This document shows positions 27,868 through 38,110 of a stretch of DNA of 42,687 nucleotides, one piece after another. Positions within the stretch are counted from its first letter, which is position 1. The number at the start of each line of letters is the position of its first letter. The stretch lies in contig NZ_BLZO01000104.1 in assembly GCF_014132355.1 (NCBI RefSeq), positions 1 to 42,687 on the forward strand. Reading direction: 5' to 3'. The position numbers and the translations under genes were made by a program. This stretch comes from Okeania sp. KiyG1 (GTDB taxonomy: Bacteria; Cyanobacteriota; Cyanobacteriia; Cyanobacteriales; Microcoleaceae). Below the pieces are notes generated by a model, which worked only from the letters and a program-made list of their open reading frames with translations, made no database searches and was not told where the DNA came from.

Positions 27868-28382
27868 TTTATTATCTCCTTAAAAGGAAAAATGTTATGC
27901 CTAGTGCCGCTACGCGGAAGTCAAAAGTCAAAAGTCAAAAGTTAAAATTTAAAAGTTAAAATTTGTAATTGTTTTAGGATTTTTAACTGGTCAGTTATTT
28001 CCGCCATTCTGTACTAGGATAATGCAATGATTTGTAGCATAAATGAAGAAGGAAGGACTGAAAAATATTAAATTGTCTCTTACATTGTCTGAGTTTACAG
28101 CTTTTGATATATTCGCGCCCTTTCCTTGGACTGGTATAATATTTTCTTTATGGCTTTCCTCTACCTCCTGACTCCTAACTCTTGGCAAAAAAACTGAATC
28201 GCCGACAAAGATACTGTAATGGTCCTATAAAAAAAAAGTAGAACTTTACATCCTACTTTACAGTACTGTTGGCGATTTCTGACCTCACGTCACAACAAAA
28301 ATCTTGTAGGGGCGGCATTCGGCAGCTTTGCGTTAGCATAAGGCCATTTGCCCCTACTGTTGTCTACCGAAATGAAAACTGT
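27868..28382. other. Intergenic: AAAAGTC units and an inverted-repeat element
   Basis: AAAAGT(C/T) tandem units (27918-27965), an inverted-repeat element at 28197-28277, and a mini-repeat (28312-28350). No gene seen. Confidence 0.5.
28197..28277. repeat. Palindromic element 3' of rpmA
   Basis: AATCGCCGACA...ACTGTAA pairs with TTACAGT...TGTTGGCGATT around a short A-rich centre; an 81-bp near-hairpin lying ~105 bp after the rpmA stop. It could act as a terminator or mRNA stabiliser, or be a tiny MITE. Confidence 0.5.
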
Positions 28383-28670
28383 TTAAGCCTCAGCAACTGC
28401 GACATTAGCTTCTTGAGTTACTGGATAAACGCTCACTTTTTTCCGACTTTTACCTTTTCTTTCAAAAGTCACAACACCCTCAACTAAAGCAAATAAAGTA
28501 TAGTCAGTACCGACACCAACATTATTACCTGGATGGAATTTGGTACCACGTTGCCTAACAAGAATATTACCTGCTTTAACAACTTGACCACCAAAACGTT
28601 TCACACCTAATCTCTGGGAATTAGAGTCGCGACCGTTACGAGTACTACCAGTACCTTTCTTATGAGCCAT
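28383..28670 (-). CDS. rpmA: 50S ribosomal protein L27
   Basis: 95 aa. L27 reaches the peptidyl-transferase centre with its N-terminus. It starts [24 protein letters not shown], the bacterial L27 signature, with GGAGG 8 nt before this ATG; a longer reading from upstream is not supported. [24 protein letters not shown] follows. There is no Staphylococcus-type N-terminal cleavage extension. The C-terminal tail [12 protein letters not shown] is slightly long. It normally follows rplU directly; here a tnpB relic of about 500 bp lies between. Confidence 0.96.
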   Translation of the reverse strand: MAHKKGTGSTRNGRDSNSQRLGVKRFGGQVVKAGNILVRQRGTKFHPGNNVGVGTDYTLFALVEGVVTFERKGKSRKKVSVYPVTQEANVAVAEA

Positions 28671-28689
28671 AATTTCCTCCAAATTTTAT

Positions 28690-29203
28690 TATTTGACATC
28701 TTCTCCGGCCTAAAAGCACAGAGATTTCTACCGAGCCGTAGCTCCTCAGTGAATTGACATCTCACAGGCTGCTGCACCCACCCCTCTTGCTCCCCTCCCG
28801 GGAGGGGATGGGGGTGGGTTACACTTGCCTCCACGTCCGTTTAGAGTCTCAGAATGCTGTTCTTAGAAACCTACGATTATCTCTAAAAATCTATTATTTT
28901 CTATAAATAATCTGTTCTATTCCTGCTTCAACCTGGCAACGTCGGCGTTATCCAGTCCACAGACTGTCACGGTCGTTCGCGGAACGCGGAGCGTAGCTCT
29001 CACTGACCGCCATAGCTAAATTTAATGCTGCATTTAAGTCTCGTTCGCAGCTAAACTTGTTCTGCTCTCAACTGAAGGAATTTCGACCTAATCTTCTCTT
29101 CTACAGTATTTATGAGACAAGGTGGGTATATAACCAATTTCATTATAGCATAGTATAGAAAGTCGCCCTAGAAGGGCGAGGCTTTAAACCCAATTTTTCG
29201 GTA
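28690..29203 (-). mobile_element. Internally deleted IS200/IS605-type tnpB element inside rplU-rpmA
   Basis: Minus strand. The left end CCGAAAAATTGGGTTTAAAGCC and hairpin TCGCCCT/AGGGCGA (29163-29179) match the left end of the element at 40588. A short tnpB 5' piece (ATGAAATTGGTTATATACCC) follows. Next comes the C-terminal piece CERDLNAALNLAMAV with the third RuvC Asp, DSLWTG and SETLNGRGGK. The right end CTGAGGAGCTACGGCTCGG...GGCCGGAGAAGATGTCAA (to ~28693) matches 41938-41994. Mini-repeats have inserted at ~28972-29000 and ~28775-28815. No protein can be made. Confidence 0.75.
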
Positions 29204-29217
29204 AATAACTTCTGTAA

Positions 29218-29730
29218 TTATTCTGCCTGATTTTCTGGTTTTTCTTCAGATACATTTTCAACTTCTGCTGTAGTTTCTGAAGCTTGATCGCTCATAGTTT
29301 CTACTGACTCTTGAATTTCTGTAGCTTCAATTGCCGTTTCTGTGCCAGTTTCACTTGCTTCTGGAGTTACTTCTGTAACCGAAGTCTGAGATTCTTCTGC
29401 TGCTAATACTTTGCCATTAATACTTATGGAGTCAATCATTAGACGAGTAAGTTCTTGGCGATGTCCCCTTTTCTTACGAGTTTTCTTTTTAGGCCGCATT
29501 TTGTAGACAATAATTTTTTTGCCCCGCAAGTGTCTCATCACCGTGCCTTCGACAAGAGCACCTTCTACAAGAGGTTGACCAATATGAACATCTCCCTCAT
29601 GTTGAACTAGAAGCACATTATCCAGAGAAACTTGATCTCCCTCTGCTGCTTGTAGAAGGTCAATATCGTAAAAGCGACCTGCTTCTACCCTCAGTTGTTT
29701 TCCACCTGTTTCAATAATTGCGTAAGTCAT
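29218..29730 (-). CDS. rplU: 50S ribosomal protein L21 with long acidic tail
   Basis: 170 aa. Residues 1-103 are a normal L21 ([49 protein letters not shown]). The remaining ~65 residues are an extra tail rich in Glu, Thr and Ser with no Lys/Arg until near the end, likely disordered. E. coli L21 is 103 aa. The tail is in frame and free of mini-repeats. It heads the rplU-rpmA pair; the start ATG has no strong Shine-Dalgarno. Confidence 0.95.
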   Translation of the reverse strand: MTYAIIETGGKQLRVEAGRFYDIDLLQAAEGDQVSLDNVLLVQHEGDVHIGQPLVEGALVEGTVMRHLRGKKIIVYKMRPKKKTRKKRGHRQELTRLMIDSISINGKVLAAEESQTSVTEVTPEASETGTETAIEATEIQESVETMSDQASETTAEVENVSEEKPENQAE

Positions 29731-30128
29731 TAGTTTGTGTTTATAGGTTTGCCGTACAGGTAGCTGGTTCTAACACTAATACCTTAAATTGGTATTTTAG
29801 TTAGTTAAAATGGGCAAATGCCTTGATTTATTTACCAGCTTTTATTATGTCTGAACCTGGTCCGAGCAGGATTTAGACACACAATCTCTAATTATCTCTG
29901 ACCAACATAGTTTTTGTCAAGTAGGGAAATAGGCAACAGGTAACAGGCAACAGGCAACAGGCAACAGGGAAGAAAAAATTATCTATCTATCTGTGTAATT
30001 TCCGGAGATGTCTAATTTAGAAAAAGGTAGAAAAATGCTCCTCCACTCCCCTACTCCCCTACTCCCCCACTCCCCCACTCCCTCACTCCCTACTCCCTAC
30101 TCCCTACTCCCTAAGAAGAGATGTCTAA
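29731..30128. other. Intergenic: GGCAACA array and family C-like element
   Basis: GGCAACA units (29934-29968), then a family C-like element with GGAGATGTCTAA (30003-30014) and GAGATGTCTAATC (30117-30129) and tandem CTCCCTA/CTCCCC units between. The right element end abuts the stop of the CheA-type gene. Confidence 0.5.
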
Positions 30129-32789
30129 TCAATGACCACCACCGCTAAATACTTCTCCAACAGCTTTACCTTCTAGTATATTAACCGCCCCTTCTAATAG
30201 CTTCTCCTCAATATATGGCTTGGTAAAGTACCCCTTTGCCCCCAACTCAAATGCCATTTCCATGTGTTTTTTTGCACCACGAGATGTCAACATCGCCACA
30301 GGTAAAGTATTCAAATGAGCATCTTTTTGCATCCGAGATAATAACTCAAAGCCATCCATCCGAGGCATTTCAATGTCACAGAATACCAAATCACACGGTA
30401 AACCTGCACGCATTTTTTCCCAGGCATCCTTACCATCCCTTGCCTGTTCAACTCGGTAACCAGCTTTACTAAATGTCATTGATAACAATTCACGGACTGT
30501 AATTGAGTCATCAACAATTAATACTGTTAACTCACTCTTTTGATGCATAGGCAAAGATGCATCATCTTCTTCGGTAGATGACCAAATATTACCCTCATCT
30601 CGCCGTAGTCTTCCTGTTGCTAAGTTAATTAATTCAATGACATCTGCGATCGCCACAATATTACCATCCCCTAAAACTGTTGCTCCAGCAATACCTACAG
30701 GTTTAGGTATAGGCCCCTCTAGTTGTTTAATTACAATTTCCTTCTGTTGTTCTAAAACTTGATCGACTTGCACCGCCAAAAATATACCAGCAGAAGCAGA
30801 GCGCAAAACAACAATTGAAATCATATCTTCTTCGGCATTAATACCATACACATTACCGCGACGGAGATGACGATTATAAACAAGCAGCTCTCGTAAGTGA
30901 CGGAAAGGCAACTTTGAGCCACGCCATTCTATATAATTTTCCTGATTTTCTCCTATTTTCACATCCTCCTTAGACACTTTAATCATATCTTCTACCCCAT
31001 CCATAGGAAAAGCAATCCAGGAGCGATCGCTAATACAACATAATGCTTTTGAAATACTCAAAGTCAGAGGTAAGCGAATTGTAAACATCGTACCCTTACC
31101 AATAGCAGAGTCAATAGAAATAGTACCTCGAATTTCAGTTAAATTAGTCTTCACCACATCTAACCCAACTCCACGACCTGAAAAATTATCAGCCTTATCT
31201 TTTGTACTAAAACCCGGATGAAAGAGCAGATCATAAACATCAATGTTAGTCATCCCTTGAGCTTGTTGTGGAGTAATTACACCTTTTTCTATCGCTTTCT
31301 GCTTGACTTTTTCGGGATTAATTCCCGCTCCATTATCTGCCACCGAAATCACTGTTTGATTACCTTGGTGAAAAGCACGAATTGTGATTTGACCCTTAGA
31401 AGACTTACCTGCTGCTAAACGTTGTTGAGGTGTTTCAACTCCATGAGTTATTGCATTATTAATTAGATGTTTCATTGGGTCAGAAAGCTTATCCTGAATC
31501 ATTTTATCAATTAAGGTTTCTTTGCCTTCTACCTGTAGATCCACCTCTTTACCACATTCCATCGAAATGTCTCGCACAGCACGAGGTAATAGTTGTACTG
31601 TCTGAGAAAAGGGTATCATTCTCGACCTAGTTAACCCTTCTTGCAGTTGAGTTGTCACTTGTCGTAGCTGACGGGTTACTTGTTCTGCGTCATCAACCAG
31701 AAATTCAATGTCAGAAGAAGACTCTCGTACTCGGACAATATATTCTATGGTTTCCTGAGCCAATAAATGGAAAGGAGTGAAATTTTCTACCCGGTCAAGA
31801 TCGAGAGAGTCATCAAATTTTCTTTTTCCACTTGTATTTTCGGTGGCTGTATCACCTAAATTAGGGGTCTGAGTATGATGTCCTTGACGACTGTCCCAAA
31901 TTGCTCTTTCTAAAAGGGTTTTTTCGTACAAGTCGTGCATTCGTTGTCCAGCATCACTAAGTAGCATTACCTGATGGAGCAGGTTATCTAGAAACTGGCG
32001 CATTCGTTCTTGACCTTGTTCTAAACTATTACGATTGACTACTAGCTCGCCTACTAAGTTACTGAGATTATCTAGTTGTTTTGCAGGTACTTTAACTGTT
32101 TGTTCTGGAGCGCGTCTATTTCGGCGAGGACTATTAGTGGTAGAAGCTCCACTAGATTTATAAGTATCTATGTTAGGAGTTTCTAATAATTTATCTAAGT
32201 CACTAAATGGATCTTCTTCTGGTGGTTGTTTTGTTATATTGGCAGCTTCATTGGTAGGGGTAGTCTTTTCTACAACTGCTGTATTTGATTTGAGTTTTGA
32301 ATTAATTTCTGTACCATTTAATAGTTTTTCTAGTTGTACAAAAATATTATAATTTTCTAATTTTTCTCCTTTTAGTATTGCTTCTAATTCAATAAATTCA
32401 TAGTCTTCTGATTCTATTTGATTTTTAGCTGTTAATTGTTGATTTTTTTCTGATTCTACAGAAGTTGTTTTGTTGACTACATCAAATTCTAACAGCTCAT
32501 TTAAGTCTACAGTTTCATCTACAGTTTCAGGGTTTTCTACGGTAGGCCACAAATCTTCTATGTTGACTAAAAGTTCTGAATTTTCTTGAGGTTCATTACC
32601 GTTCTCAATTAAATCATCTAATGATTCATTAGAGTCTATGTTAATAAAATCTAGATTTGGATCGTCGAATAAACTATTTAGATCGCTGGGATTATCTTCC
32701 CAATTTTCCTGCTCCACATTGATTGATTTTTGTGAGTCTGATAATCCTAAATCTTCTTGATCGAATATTTGGGAAAAACTAGATGTCAA
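30129..32789 (-). CDS. CheA-type hybrid histidine kinase, C-terminal part (frameshifted)
   Basis: 886 aa: an acidic linker (1-215) with repeated DLxxLF motifs, then the P3 dimerisation region (~220-390). The P4 ATPase follows with N-box LINNAITHGVE, G1 VADNGAGI and G2 GRGVGLDVV (~400-560). A CheW-like P5 domain comes next (~580-720). A REC domain ends it (LTVLIVDDSITVRE, acceptor Asp in VFCDIEMPRMDG, Lys in YFTKPY). It lacks the phosphorylated Hpt domain, which is in the upstream frame (32986-34542). The natural gene is one ORF of ~1,470 aa, and the Met at 32789 is not a real start. It corresponds to PilL / HmpE-type kinases of the pilus chemotaxis system. Confidence 0.88.
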   Translation of the reverse strand: MTSSFSQIFDQEDLGLSDSQKSINVEQENWEDNPSDLNSLFDDPNLDFINIDSNESLDDLIENGNEPQENSELLVNIEDLWPTVENPETVDETVDLNELLEFDVVNKTTSVESEKNQQLTAKNQIESEDYEFIELEAILKGEKLENYNIFVQLEKLLNGTEINSKLKSNTAVVEKTTPTNEAANITKQPPEEDPFSDLDKLLETPNIDTYKSSGASTTNSPRRNRRAPEQTVKVPAKQLDNLSNLVGELVVNRNSLEQGQERMRQFLDNLLHQVMLLSDAGQRMHDLYEKTLLERAIWDSRQGHHTQTPNLGDTATENTSGKRKFDDSLDLDRVENFTPFHLLAQETIEYIVRVRESSSDIEFLVDDAEQVTRQLRQVTTQLQEGLTRSRMIPFSQTVQLLPRAVRDISMECGKEVDLQVEGKETLIDKMIQDKLSDPMKHLINNAITHGVETPQQRLAAGKSSKGQITIRAFHQGNQTVISVADNGAGINPEKVKQKAIEKGVITPQQAQGMTNIDVYDLLFHPGFSTKDKADNFSGRGVGLDVVKTNLTEIRGTISIDSAIGKGTMFTIRLPLTLSISKALCCISDRSWIAFPMDGVEDMIKVSKEDVKIGENQENYIEWRGSKLPFRHLRELLVYNRHLRRGNVYGINAEEDMISIVVLRSASAGIFLAVQVDQVLEQQKEIVIKQLEGPIPKPVGIAGATVLGDGNIVAIADVIELINLATGRLRRDEGNIWSSTEEDDASLPMHQKSELTVLIVDDSITVRELLSMTFSKAGYRVEQARDGKDAWEKMRAGLPCDLVFCDIEMPRMDGFELLSRMQKDAHLNTLPVAMLTSRGAKKHMEMAFELGAKGYFTKPYIEEKLLEGAVNILEGKAVGEVFSGGGH

Positions 32790-32985
32790 TTCCTCTGATT
32801 CTATTTGATTTTCTTGTTTTTCATTTACTGTTTCTGAGTCTTCAAATAGTGCTTCTAAGTCTGCTACTTTTGAGTTTAAATCATTTTTAGTTTGATTTTG
32901 ATTTTGATTTTTTCTATTTTGACATCATTTTTAATTTCTTTTTCTTCATCTTGAATTGCCAATAAATCACTAAAATCTTCATCTA

Positions 32986-34542
32986 TCATGTCTTTTTGTT
33001 TGTATTTTTGGGGATTGATTTTATATTTTCTTGCGGATTTTTTTTGGGCAAATCTACTTGTAAATTCCAGTGATTATCGGAGTTTTCTACTTCTTCTAAT
33101 GCTGCTAAATCTCCCTCATTTATAGCATTGAATAAATCCTCCAAATCTTCGGTCTGTTTTGCTTTACTATTATCTAGTTGTAAATCAGTATTTTGCTTGT
33201 TAGTATTACTCTGATTTTGTACTGTATTTTCTGTATTTTTATCAAACAAATCTGACAAATCTTCGTCTACTGGATTTAAAATTTTCAATTCATTGTAATT
33301 TTTGATTTTGGAAGATTGTACAACTTCATTAATATCAAATAATAAGTCAGACAAATCACCAGAATCATCGCTCTCAATTTCAGATATTTTTAACTCTTTT
33401 GTTTCGCCATTACCTCGATCTAGTATTTCTTCTTCTTCCCAACTATAATCTAGCTCTGGTGCTTCTCCTTCAAATAAATCTGCTAAACTATTTAGTTCTG
33501 TTAATCCAACTTCTGGTCCTTGTCTTATTTCTTGTTTATCTCCTATTAAGTCATAGTTATTATTATCTGTATCCGTAGCTTCTAAGCTATTAAACCAGTC
33601 ATCTATAGAATCTCCTGTTTGAATTATTGTCTCATTTTTGTTGTCGAACGCCTCATTAATTTTAGTTTGATTTTGTTGATTATTTCTTTCATTTAACATA
33701 TCTATTTCACCTATATTATTATTAATTTTTTCTGCATTATTTGTTAAAGATTTTAAATTTTCATCTACTACTATTTCTTGCTCTTTATTATCTATGATTA
33801 ATTCTTGAGCTTGTTTCAAATTTTTAATTATGTTATGAGCAAGAGTATAATACGTATTTTCGGTATTAGCTATCGCTTTTTTGAACGCTTCTACTAATTC
33901 TAACCAATTTAATGACAGATGATTTTGCCTGCCTTCATCTGCCAAAAAATCGCATATATTTTTCAATTCACTCCTTGTTTTAGCATCATCATTTTGCTTG
34001 AATAAAAACAACATTTCTCGCATTTTTTCTGATACTTCTGCGATAAAAAAACTTTGTTTTTCACCACTTAATTCTGGTATTTTTCCTATAGTTATTCCGT
34101 GAGTTTCTCCTGTCAAATCATCTAGATGTACTTCTAGCTCTTGAAATACTGGTTCTAATTTTTCTATTTGAATTTTTTCTTCTTTTTCTGTTAGACCAGA
34201 GTTGGAAAGTTGTTCTAATAAGTATTGTAAAACATCTAAAACATTTAAAAATAAGGACTCTAATTTATTATCCACCTCAATGGAAGTTTCTCTCAAGATT
34301 TTGAAGCTATCTTCTAATCTATGAGAAATATTTCGCAGACTATTAATTCCTAACATAGCAGCCCCACCTTTAACAGAATGAGCAGCTCTAAATAATTCAC
34401 TTAATAGTTCTCGATCTGCTATAGTATTTGGTAAGTTTAATATTCCATGTTCTATAGTATTGAAGTGGTCTTTTGCCTCCTCAATAAAATAGCGCATAAT
34501 TTTTTCTGTTTGTTCTGTTTGTTCTGTTTGTTCTGTTTGCAT
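32986..34542 (-). CDS. CheA-type hybrid histidine kinase, N-terminal Hpt part (frameshifted)
   Basis: Starts MQTEQTEQTEQTEKIMRYFIEEAKDHF; an upstream TTG adds 13 unlikely residues. The 9-bp tandem CTGTTTGTT gives the TEQ repeats. Hpt domain at ~15-115 with the phosphorylated His in FRAAHSVKGGAAMLG. A second helical region at ~150-260 ends in a long acidic linker carrying LADLFEGE, LSDLLFD, LSDLFDK and LEDLFNA. The frame ends at NTNKKT; one added A (A5 near 32992-32996) gives KDMIDEDFSDLLAIQ, and one more (A6 near 32908-32913) joins it to the kinase part. First or second enzyme of the operon cannot be told apart from its partner MCP by position alone. Confidence 0.85.
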   Translation of the reverse strand: MQTEQTEQTEQTEKIMRYFIEEAKDHFNTIEHGILNLPNTIADRELLSELFRAAHSVKGGAAMLGINSLRNISHRLEDSFKILRETSIEVDNKLESLFLNVLDVLQYLLEQLSNSGLTEKEEKIQIEKLEPVFQELEVHLDDLTGETHGITIGKIPELSGEKQSFFIAEVSEKMREMLFLFKQNDDAKTRSELKNICDFLADEGRQNHLSLNWLELVEAFKKAIANTENTYYTLAHNIIKNLKQAQELIIDNKEQEIVVDENLKSLTNNAEKINNNIGEIDMLNERNNQQNQTKINEAFDNKNETIIQTGDSIDDWFNSLEATDTDNNNYDLIGDKQEIRQGPEVGLTELNSLADLFEGEAPELDYSWEEEEILDRGNGETKELKISEIESDDSGDLSDLLFDINEVVQSSKIKNYNELKILNPVDEDLSDLFDKNTENTVQNQSNTNKQNTDLQLDNSKAKQTEDLEDLFNAINEGDLAALEEVENSDNHWNLQVDLPKKNPQENIKSIPKNTNKKT

Positions 34543-34702
34543 ATTTTTTATAGTTCTGGGTTTAACAGTATATCTTTTCAACTACTAACTTTTGTTTTGC
34601 ATCCATTGAAAAATATGCCGATCGCTTATTCGTTCAAATATCATCCATTAAATTTTAACTTTATTATATAGAATCCGGTTATATAGTATATGTTGATAAT
34701 TC

Positions 34703-34957
34703 GGTTGTGCGTCAAGAAAGTGTGGGAAGTGTGGGGAGGGTGGGAAGTGTGGGAAGTGTGGGGAGGGTGGGGAGACGTCCGAAAGTAGGAGGAATAATTC
34801 TACCTGTATCTTTTCCTAAATTTTTGGTCCAAGAAGCTTAAATATTTGCACCCCCTTCGCGACCAAAATGCGCTCAACCTTTATATCTCAGTGCTTTTAG
34901 ATTAGATTCGCCAGCTATACTTACTTATCCCACACATTACGCGCTCTGCACAACCGA
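34703..34957 (+). mobile_element. MITE family B, copy 2
   Basis: Ends GGTTGTGCGTCAAGAAAGTG and ...GCGCTCTGCACAACC, with a perfect 8-bp duplication GATAATTC (34695-34702 and 34958-34965). Inserted into a family F repeat. Internal GTGTGGGAAGTGTGGGGAGG units vary in number between copies. Confidence 0.85.
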
Positions 34958-35319
34958 TAATTCTATAATCACTTCAATCTCCCCTACTCCCTGCTCCCCT
35001 ACTCCCTACTCTCTCTTTTGGTGGAGATGTCTAATGCCATTTCTCACGCAAGAATGCTGTGTATGATTGGGTGGGGACCCACCCTCGCCCCTCCCCCGAC
35101 CGTGGAGGGGAAGTTGGTTCGTGTGGGAGGTGGGGGGAGGTGTTAAAAGTAGGAAAAATAATTACTAACCGACTAAATAATTGTCAAAAAAAGACTTTGA
35201 ATCTTGGTGAATATTTGACTGTTGAAGTATAACTGAAGTATAGCATTACTTTTGGGAACTGGTATAATACCAAGCGTGAAAAAAGAATGTTACAAATAAT
35301 AAGCAGTATTAAAATAATT

Positions 35320-35552
35320 GGTTGTGCGTCAAGAAAGTGTGGTTCGTGTGGTTCGTGTGGTTCGTGTGGGGAGAGCTGAGAAAGTAGGAGGAATAATTCT
35401 ACCTGTATCTTTTCCTAACTTTTTGGTCCAAGAAGCTTAAATATTTGCACCCCCTTCGCGACCAAAATGCGCTCAACCTTTATATCTCAGTGCTTTTAGA
35501 TTAGATTCGCCAGTCATACTTACTTATCCCACACTTTACGCTCTGCACAACA
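35320..35552 (+). mobile_element. MITE family B, copy 3
   Basis: Nearly identical to copy 2 from CCTGTATCTTTTCCTAA to CTCTGCACAAC. The duplication is AAATAATT (35312-35319 and 35553-35560); the last element base is changed C to A. The variable part here is GTGTGGTTC repeats. Confidence 0.85.
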
Positions 35553-35822
35553 AAATAATTTGTAGGAAATATCTATTGGACGAAAAAGATAAATTACTAC
35601 ATAATAAACGGTATCCTATTAATTATGACTCGGTCCTCCTGTCTTCCCCTCCTGGGAGGGGTTAGGGGTGGGTTGACTCCTAAGCAGTAACCTAAATATT
35701 TGTAGCAAAGATTTATCAAACTGGTATAATTAATATTTTGACTTTATCAAACAGGATTGGGTCGCGCAACCCCGCCTTTTAAGGTGTCAAATCCCCGTTA
35801 CAAAAATAACTTCTGTACGGGC

Positions 35823-35881
35823 GATTTCCGTTCCGGAATGCTCCTAATTACGCGTTTGCGGAGCATTCCGTAGGAAATCGC
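35823..35881. repeat. Inverted pair of mini-repeats
   Basis: GATTTCCGTTCCGGAATGCTCC and GGAGCATTCCGTAGGAAATC face each other across ~14 bp and could form a strong hairpin just downstream of the MCP gene. Same family as the copies at 1982, 8176, 8984 and 22497. Confidence 0.65.
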
Positions 35882-35923
35882 ACCTACTGACTTCTGACTT
35901 CTAACTTCTGACTTCTGACTTCA

Positions 35924-38110
35924 TTATTGTTCTGCTGGGTCTACCCGGAAACGCTCTACTGAAGTTAATAGATCGCGAGCAACACCCACTAAATTTTGTA
36001 GCGAACTATAAACTCGTTGAGATTCTTGAGAAGTTTCTTGAGCAGTCAACTCTACTGCCTGCATCACCTTTGAAACTGATTGAGCCACCTCATTTTGTTC
36101 TACCGTATCTGCAGCAATAGAACGTACTAACACATCAATTCTGGTTGTAACTTGAACAATATCTTCCAGAGATTGCTTTGCTTCTTCTGCCAACTCCGTT
36201 CCTTTAATAACGTGCTGAGTTGCTTCTTCCATTCCAGTCATCACCCCTCCTGTTTCAGTTTGAATTTGCATCACTGTATGTTCGATGTTCTTAGATTCCT
36301 TAGCTGATTTATCTGCCAACTGTCGGACTTCATCAGCCACAACTGCAAATCCCTTGCCCGCTTCTCCTGCCCTAGCTGCTTCAATACTAGCATTCAAAGC
36401 CAACAAGTTTGTGCGAGAGGCAATACTAGAAATCGAACCTACAATCTTAGAAATTTCCTGAGTAAACTCTGATAAGCGCTTAACTCTTCGAGTTGCATCT
36501 GCCACACCCTCTCTGATTTGGAGAATACCAGCTACAGTACGGTCTACTGTCTCCCCTCCTTTCAAAGCTAAAGCTGCTGCCGACCTTGCTACATCTTCAG
36601 TTTCGCGAGCATTTTCAGCCACCCTTTGAATAGCATCAGTCATTACTTGCACAGACTGTAGAGTTGCTGCCAACTCTTCTGCTTGTCGCAAAGCATCTGT
36701 AGATAAACCTTGAGCAAAACTCGCACTATCCATAGAACCCCTACTCACCTTCTGAGCTGCCTCTTTTACCTGATGTACAATTTCCCGTAAATTTTGAATT
36801 GTTAAATTAAAGGAATCTGCTACCGCTCCCAAAACATCAGCGGTAACTTCTGCACTAACAGTTAAATCTCCACGAGCGGCCCCTTCTACATCATCCAGTA
36901 AACGAATTACTTGCCTTTGTAAATCTTCTTTAGCTTGTTCATTTTCTTCTGCCTTCCTTTGAGCATCGGTGTAAGTTGCTTGAATCACCTTAGCCATGTG
37001 GTTAAACTTAGCAGCCAGTTTACCAAATTCATCCTCTGAATAAACCGTTGCTCTAGCTTTTAAGTTCCCGTCAGAAATAATATCGAATTGAGTATGTAAA
37101 TCTTTGTTAGCTCTTTCTATTTGTTTAGTTGTCAGACTGCCAAGACCATAAGCAGTTAAAAAGCTACTAACTCCTGCAATACCAGTCATAATCCAACCAG
37201 TGCCACGCAAATAAGAAATTACTTCTGTTTTTTGGTCTTGATACGCTCTGTAGGAAACAACATTACTGACAAGAGCTACCGCAATTAATGATACTAATCC
37301 TGTTCCTATAGCTGTGTACAGTTGTTTTGTAGATAGAGAAGCATTTTCCCAGAATGCCAACCCACCTTGTTCAACCATTACAGTTGTATCTACGGCCTCT
37401 CCTTTAATTTTACTAAAAGTTGGGAGTTGATTATCTATGGGGATAGTTTCTTCATTATCAATCGCACTAGCATCGGTTCTGTTGTCAAACAAGGCTCCTG
37501 TTGTAGCACCTACCACCATTCCTGTGTCCATTGCTTCTATATTTGATGCTGGAGTATTCATATCGGGAGCAGTCATATCGGTCGGCATTTCCATCTCATC
37601 AGTTAGGGAGCCATACTCTTCAAAATCACCAAATTCATCATCTTCTAGGAAACCATTTGGTTTTCTACCTTCTATATTTCCTTCTTCATCTATCTCAAAA
37701 GCTTCACTGAATGCTGATTCATCAAATTCATCGATCTCAAAACTCTCCAACTTTTCTGTTGCTCCTGTACCTACATCTTCTATATCTTCTATATTATTCC
37801 ATTGATTGTATAATCCGTCCTCTAATTCATCTATTCCATCACTTAATTCATCAATGTCTTCTGTTTCTTCCCATCCAAAGCCATTATTATTTCCCGTCAA
37901 CACAGTTTTATCTAAATCTGAAAAATTACGGTTATGGTTTTTCTCTTCCGTTTCTGGAGTCATTTGTAAATGAGAATTACTGCTTTTTATACTATTTGTT
38001 TGTTCAGTAATTATCCCTTCTGAACTATCTAAAATTTCATCTATTACGTTCTCAAAATCATCATTAAGTTCATCTAAGTCTAACTCTTCTATTGGATGGT
38101 CTTTTGCCAA
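35924..38110 (-). CDS. Methyl-accepting chemotaxis protein (PilJ/HmpD type), main part
   Basis: 728 aa: an acidic, disordered N-terminal third, two transmembrane helices (~268-290 and ~305-328) with a very short periplasmic loop, then HAMP (~330-385 and a second ~405-455). The MCP signalling domain follows with the hairpin tip [35 protein letters not shown]. With so short a loop the sensor is probably the cytoplasmic TPR part. The Met at 38110 is a TTG inside the gene, not a start: one added A in A5 (around 38132) fuses this to the TPR piece at 38089-39051, giving a ~1,050-aa protein. It is the receptor of the pilus chemotaxis array. Confidence 0.9.
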   Translation of the reverse strand: MAKDHPIEELDLDELNDDFENVIDEILDSSEGIITEQTNSIKSSNSHLQMTPETEEKNHNRNFSDLDKTVLTGNNNGFGWEETEDIDELSDGIDELEDGLYNQWNNIEDIEDVGTGATEKLESFEIDEFDESAFSEAFEIDEEGNIEGRKPNGFLEDDEFGDFEEYGSLTDEMEMPTDMTAPDMNTPASNIEAMDTGMVVGATTGALFDNRTDASAIDNEETIPIDNQLPTFSKIKGEAVDTTVMVEQGGLAFWENASLSTKQLYTAIGTGLVSLIAVALVSNVVSYRAYQDQKTEVISYLRGTGWIMTGIAGVSSFLTAYGLGSLTTKQIERANKDLHTQFDIISDGNLKARATVYSEDEFGKLAAKFNHMAKVIQATYTDAQRKAEENEQAKEDLQRQVIRLLDDVEGAARGDLTVSAEVTADVLGAVADSFNLTIQNLREIVHQVKEAAQKVSRGSMDSASFAQGLSTDALRQAEELAATLQSVQVMTDAIQRVAENARETEDVARSAAALALKGGETVDRTVAGILQIREGVADATRRVKRLSEFTQEISKIVGSISSIASRTNLLALNASIEAARAGEAGKGFAVVADEVRQLADKSAKESKNIEHTVMQIQTETGGVMTGMEEATQHVIKGTELAEEAKQSLEDIVQVTTRIDVLVRSIAADTVEQNEVAQSVSKVMQAVELTAQETSQESQRVYSSLQNLVGVARDLLTSVERFRVDPAEQ

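Larger units (their letters stand above)
34582..35923. other. Repeat-filled gap within the chemotaxis operon
   Basis: 1.3 kb without a gene between the MCP and CheA genes. Contents: family F start (34671), two family B MITEs, a family C-like end (35025), GC-rich CCTCCCGACCGTGGAGGGG repeats (35085-35115 and 35640-35670), an inverted mini-repeat pair (35823-35881) and CTGACTTCTAA units (35885-35920). Transcription from the MCP into CheA would have to cross all of this. Confidence 0.7.
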
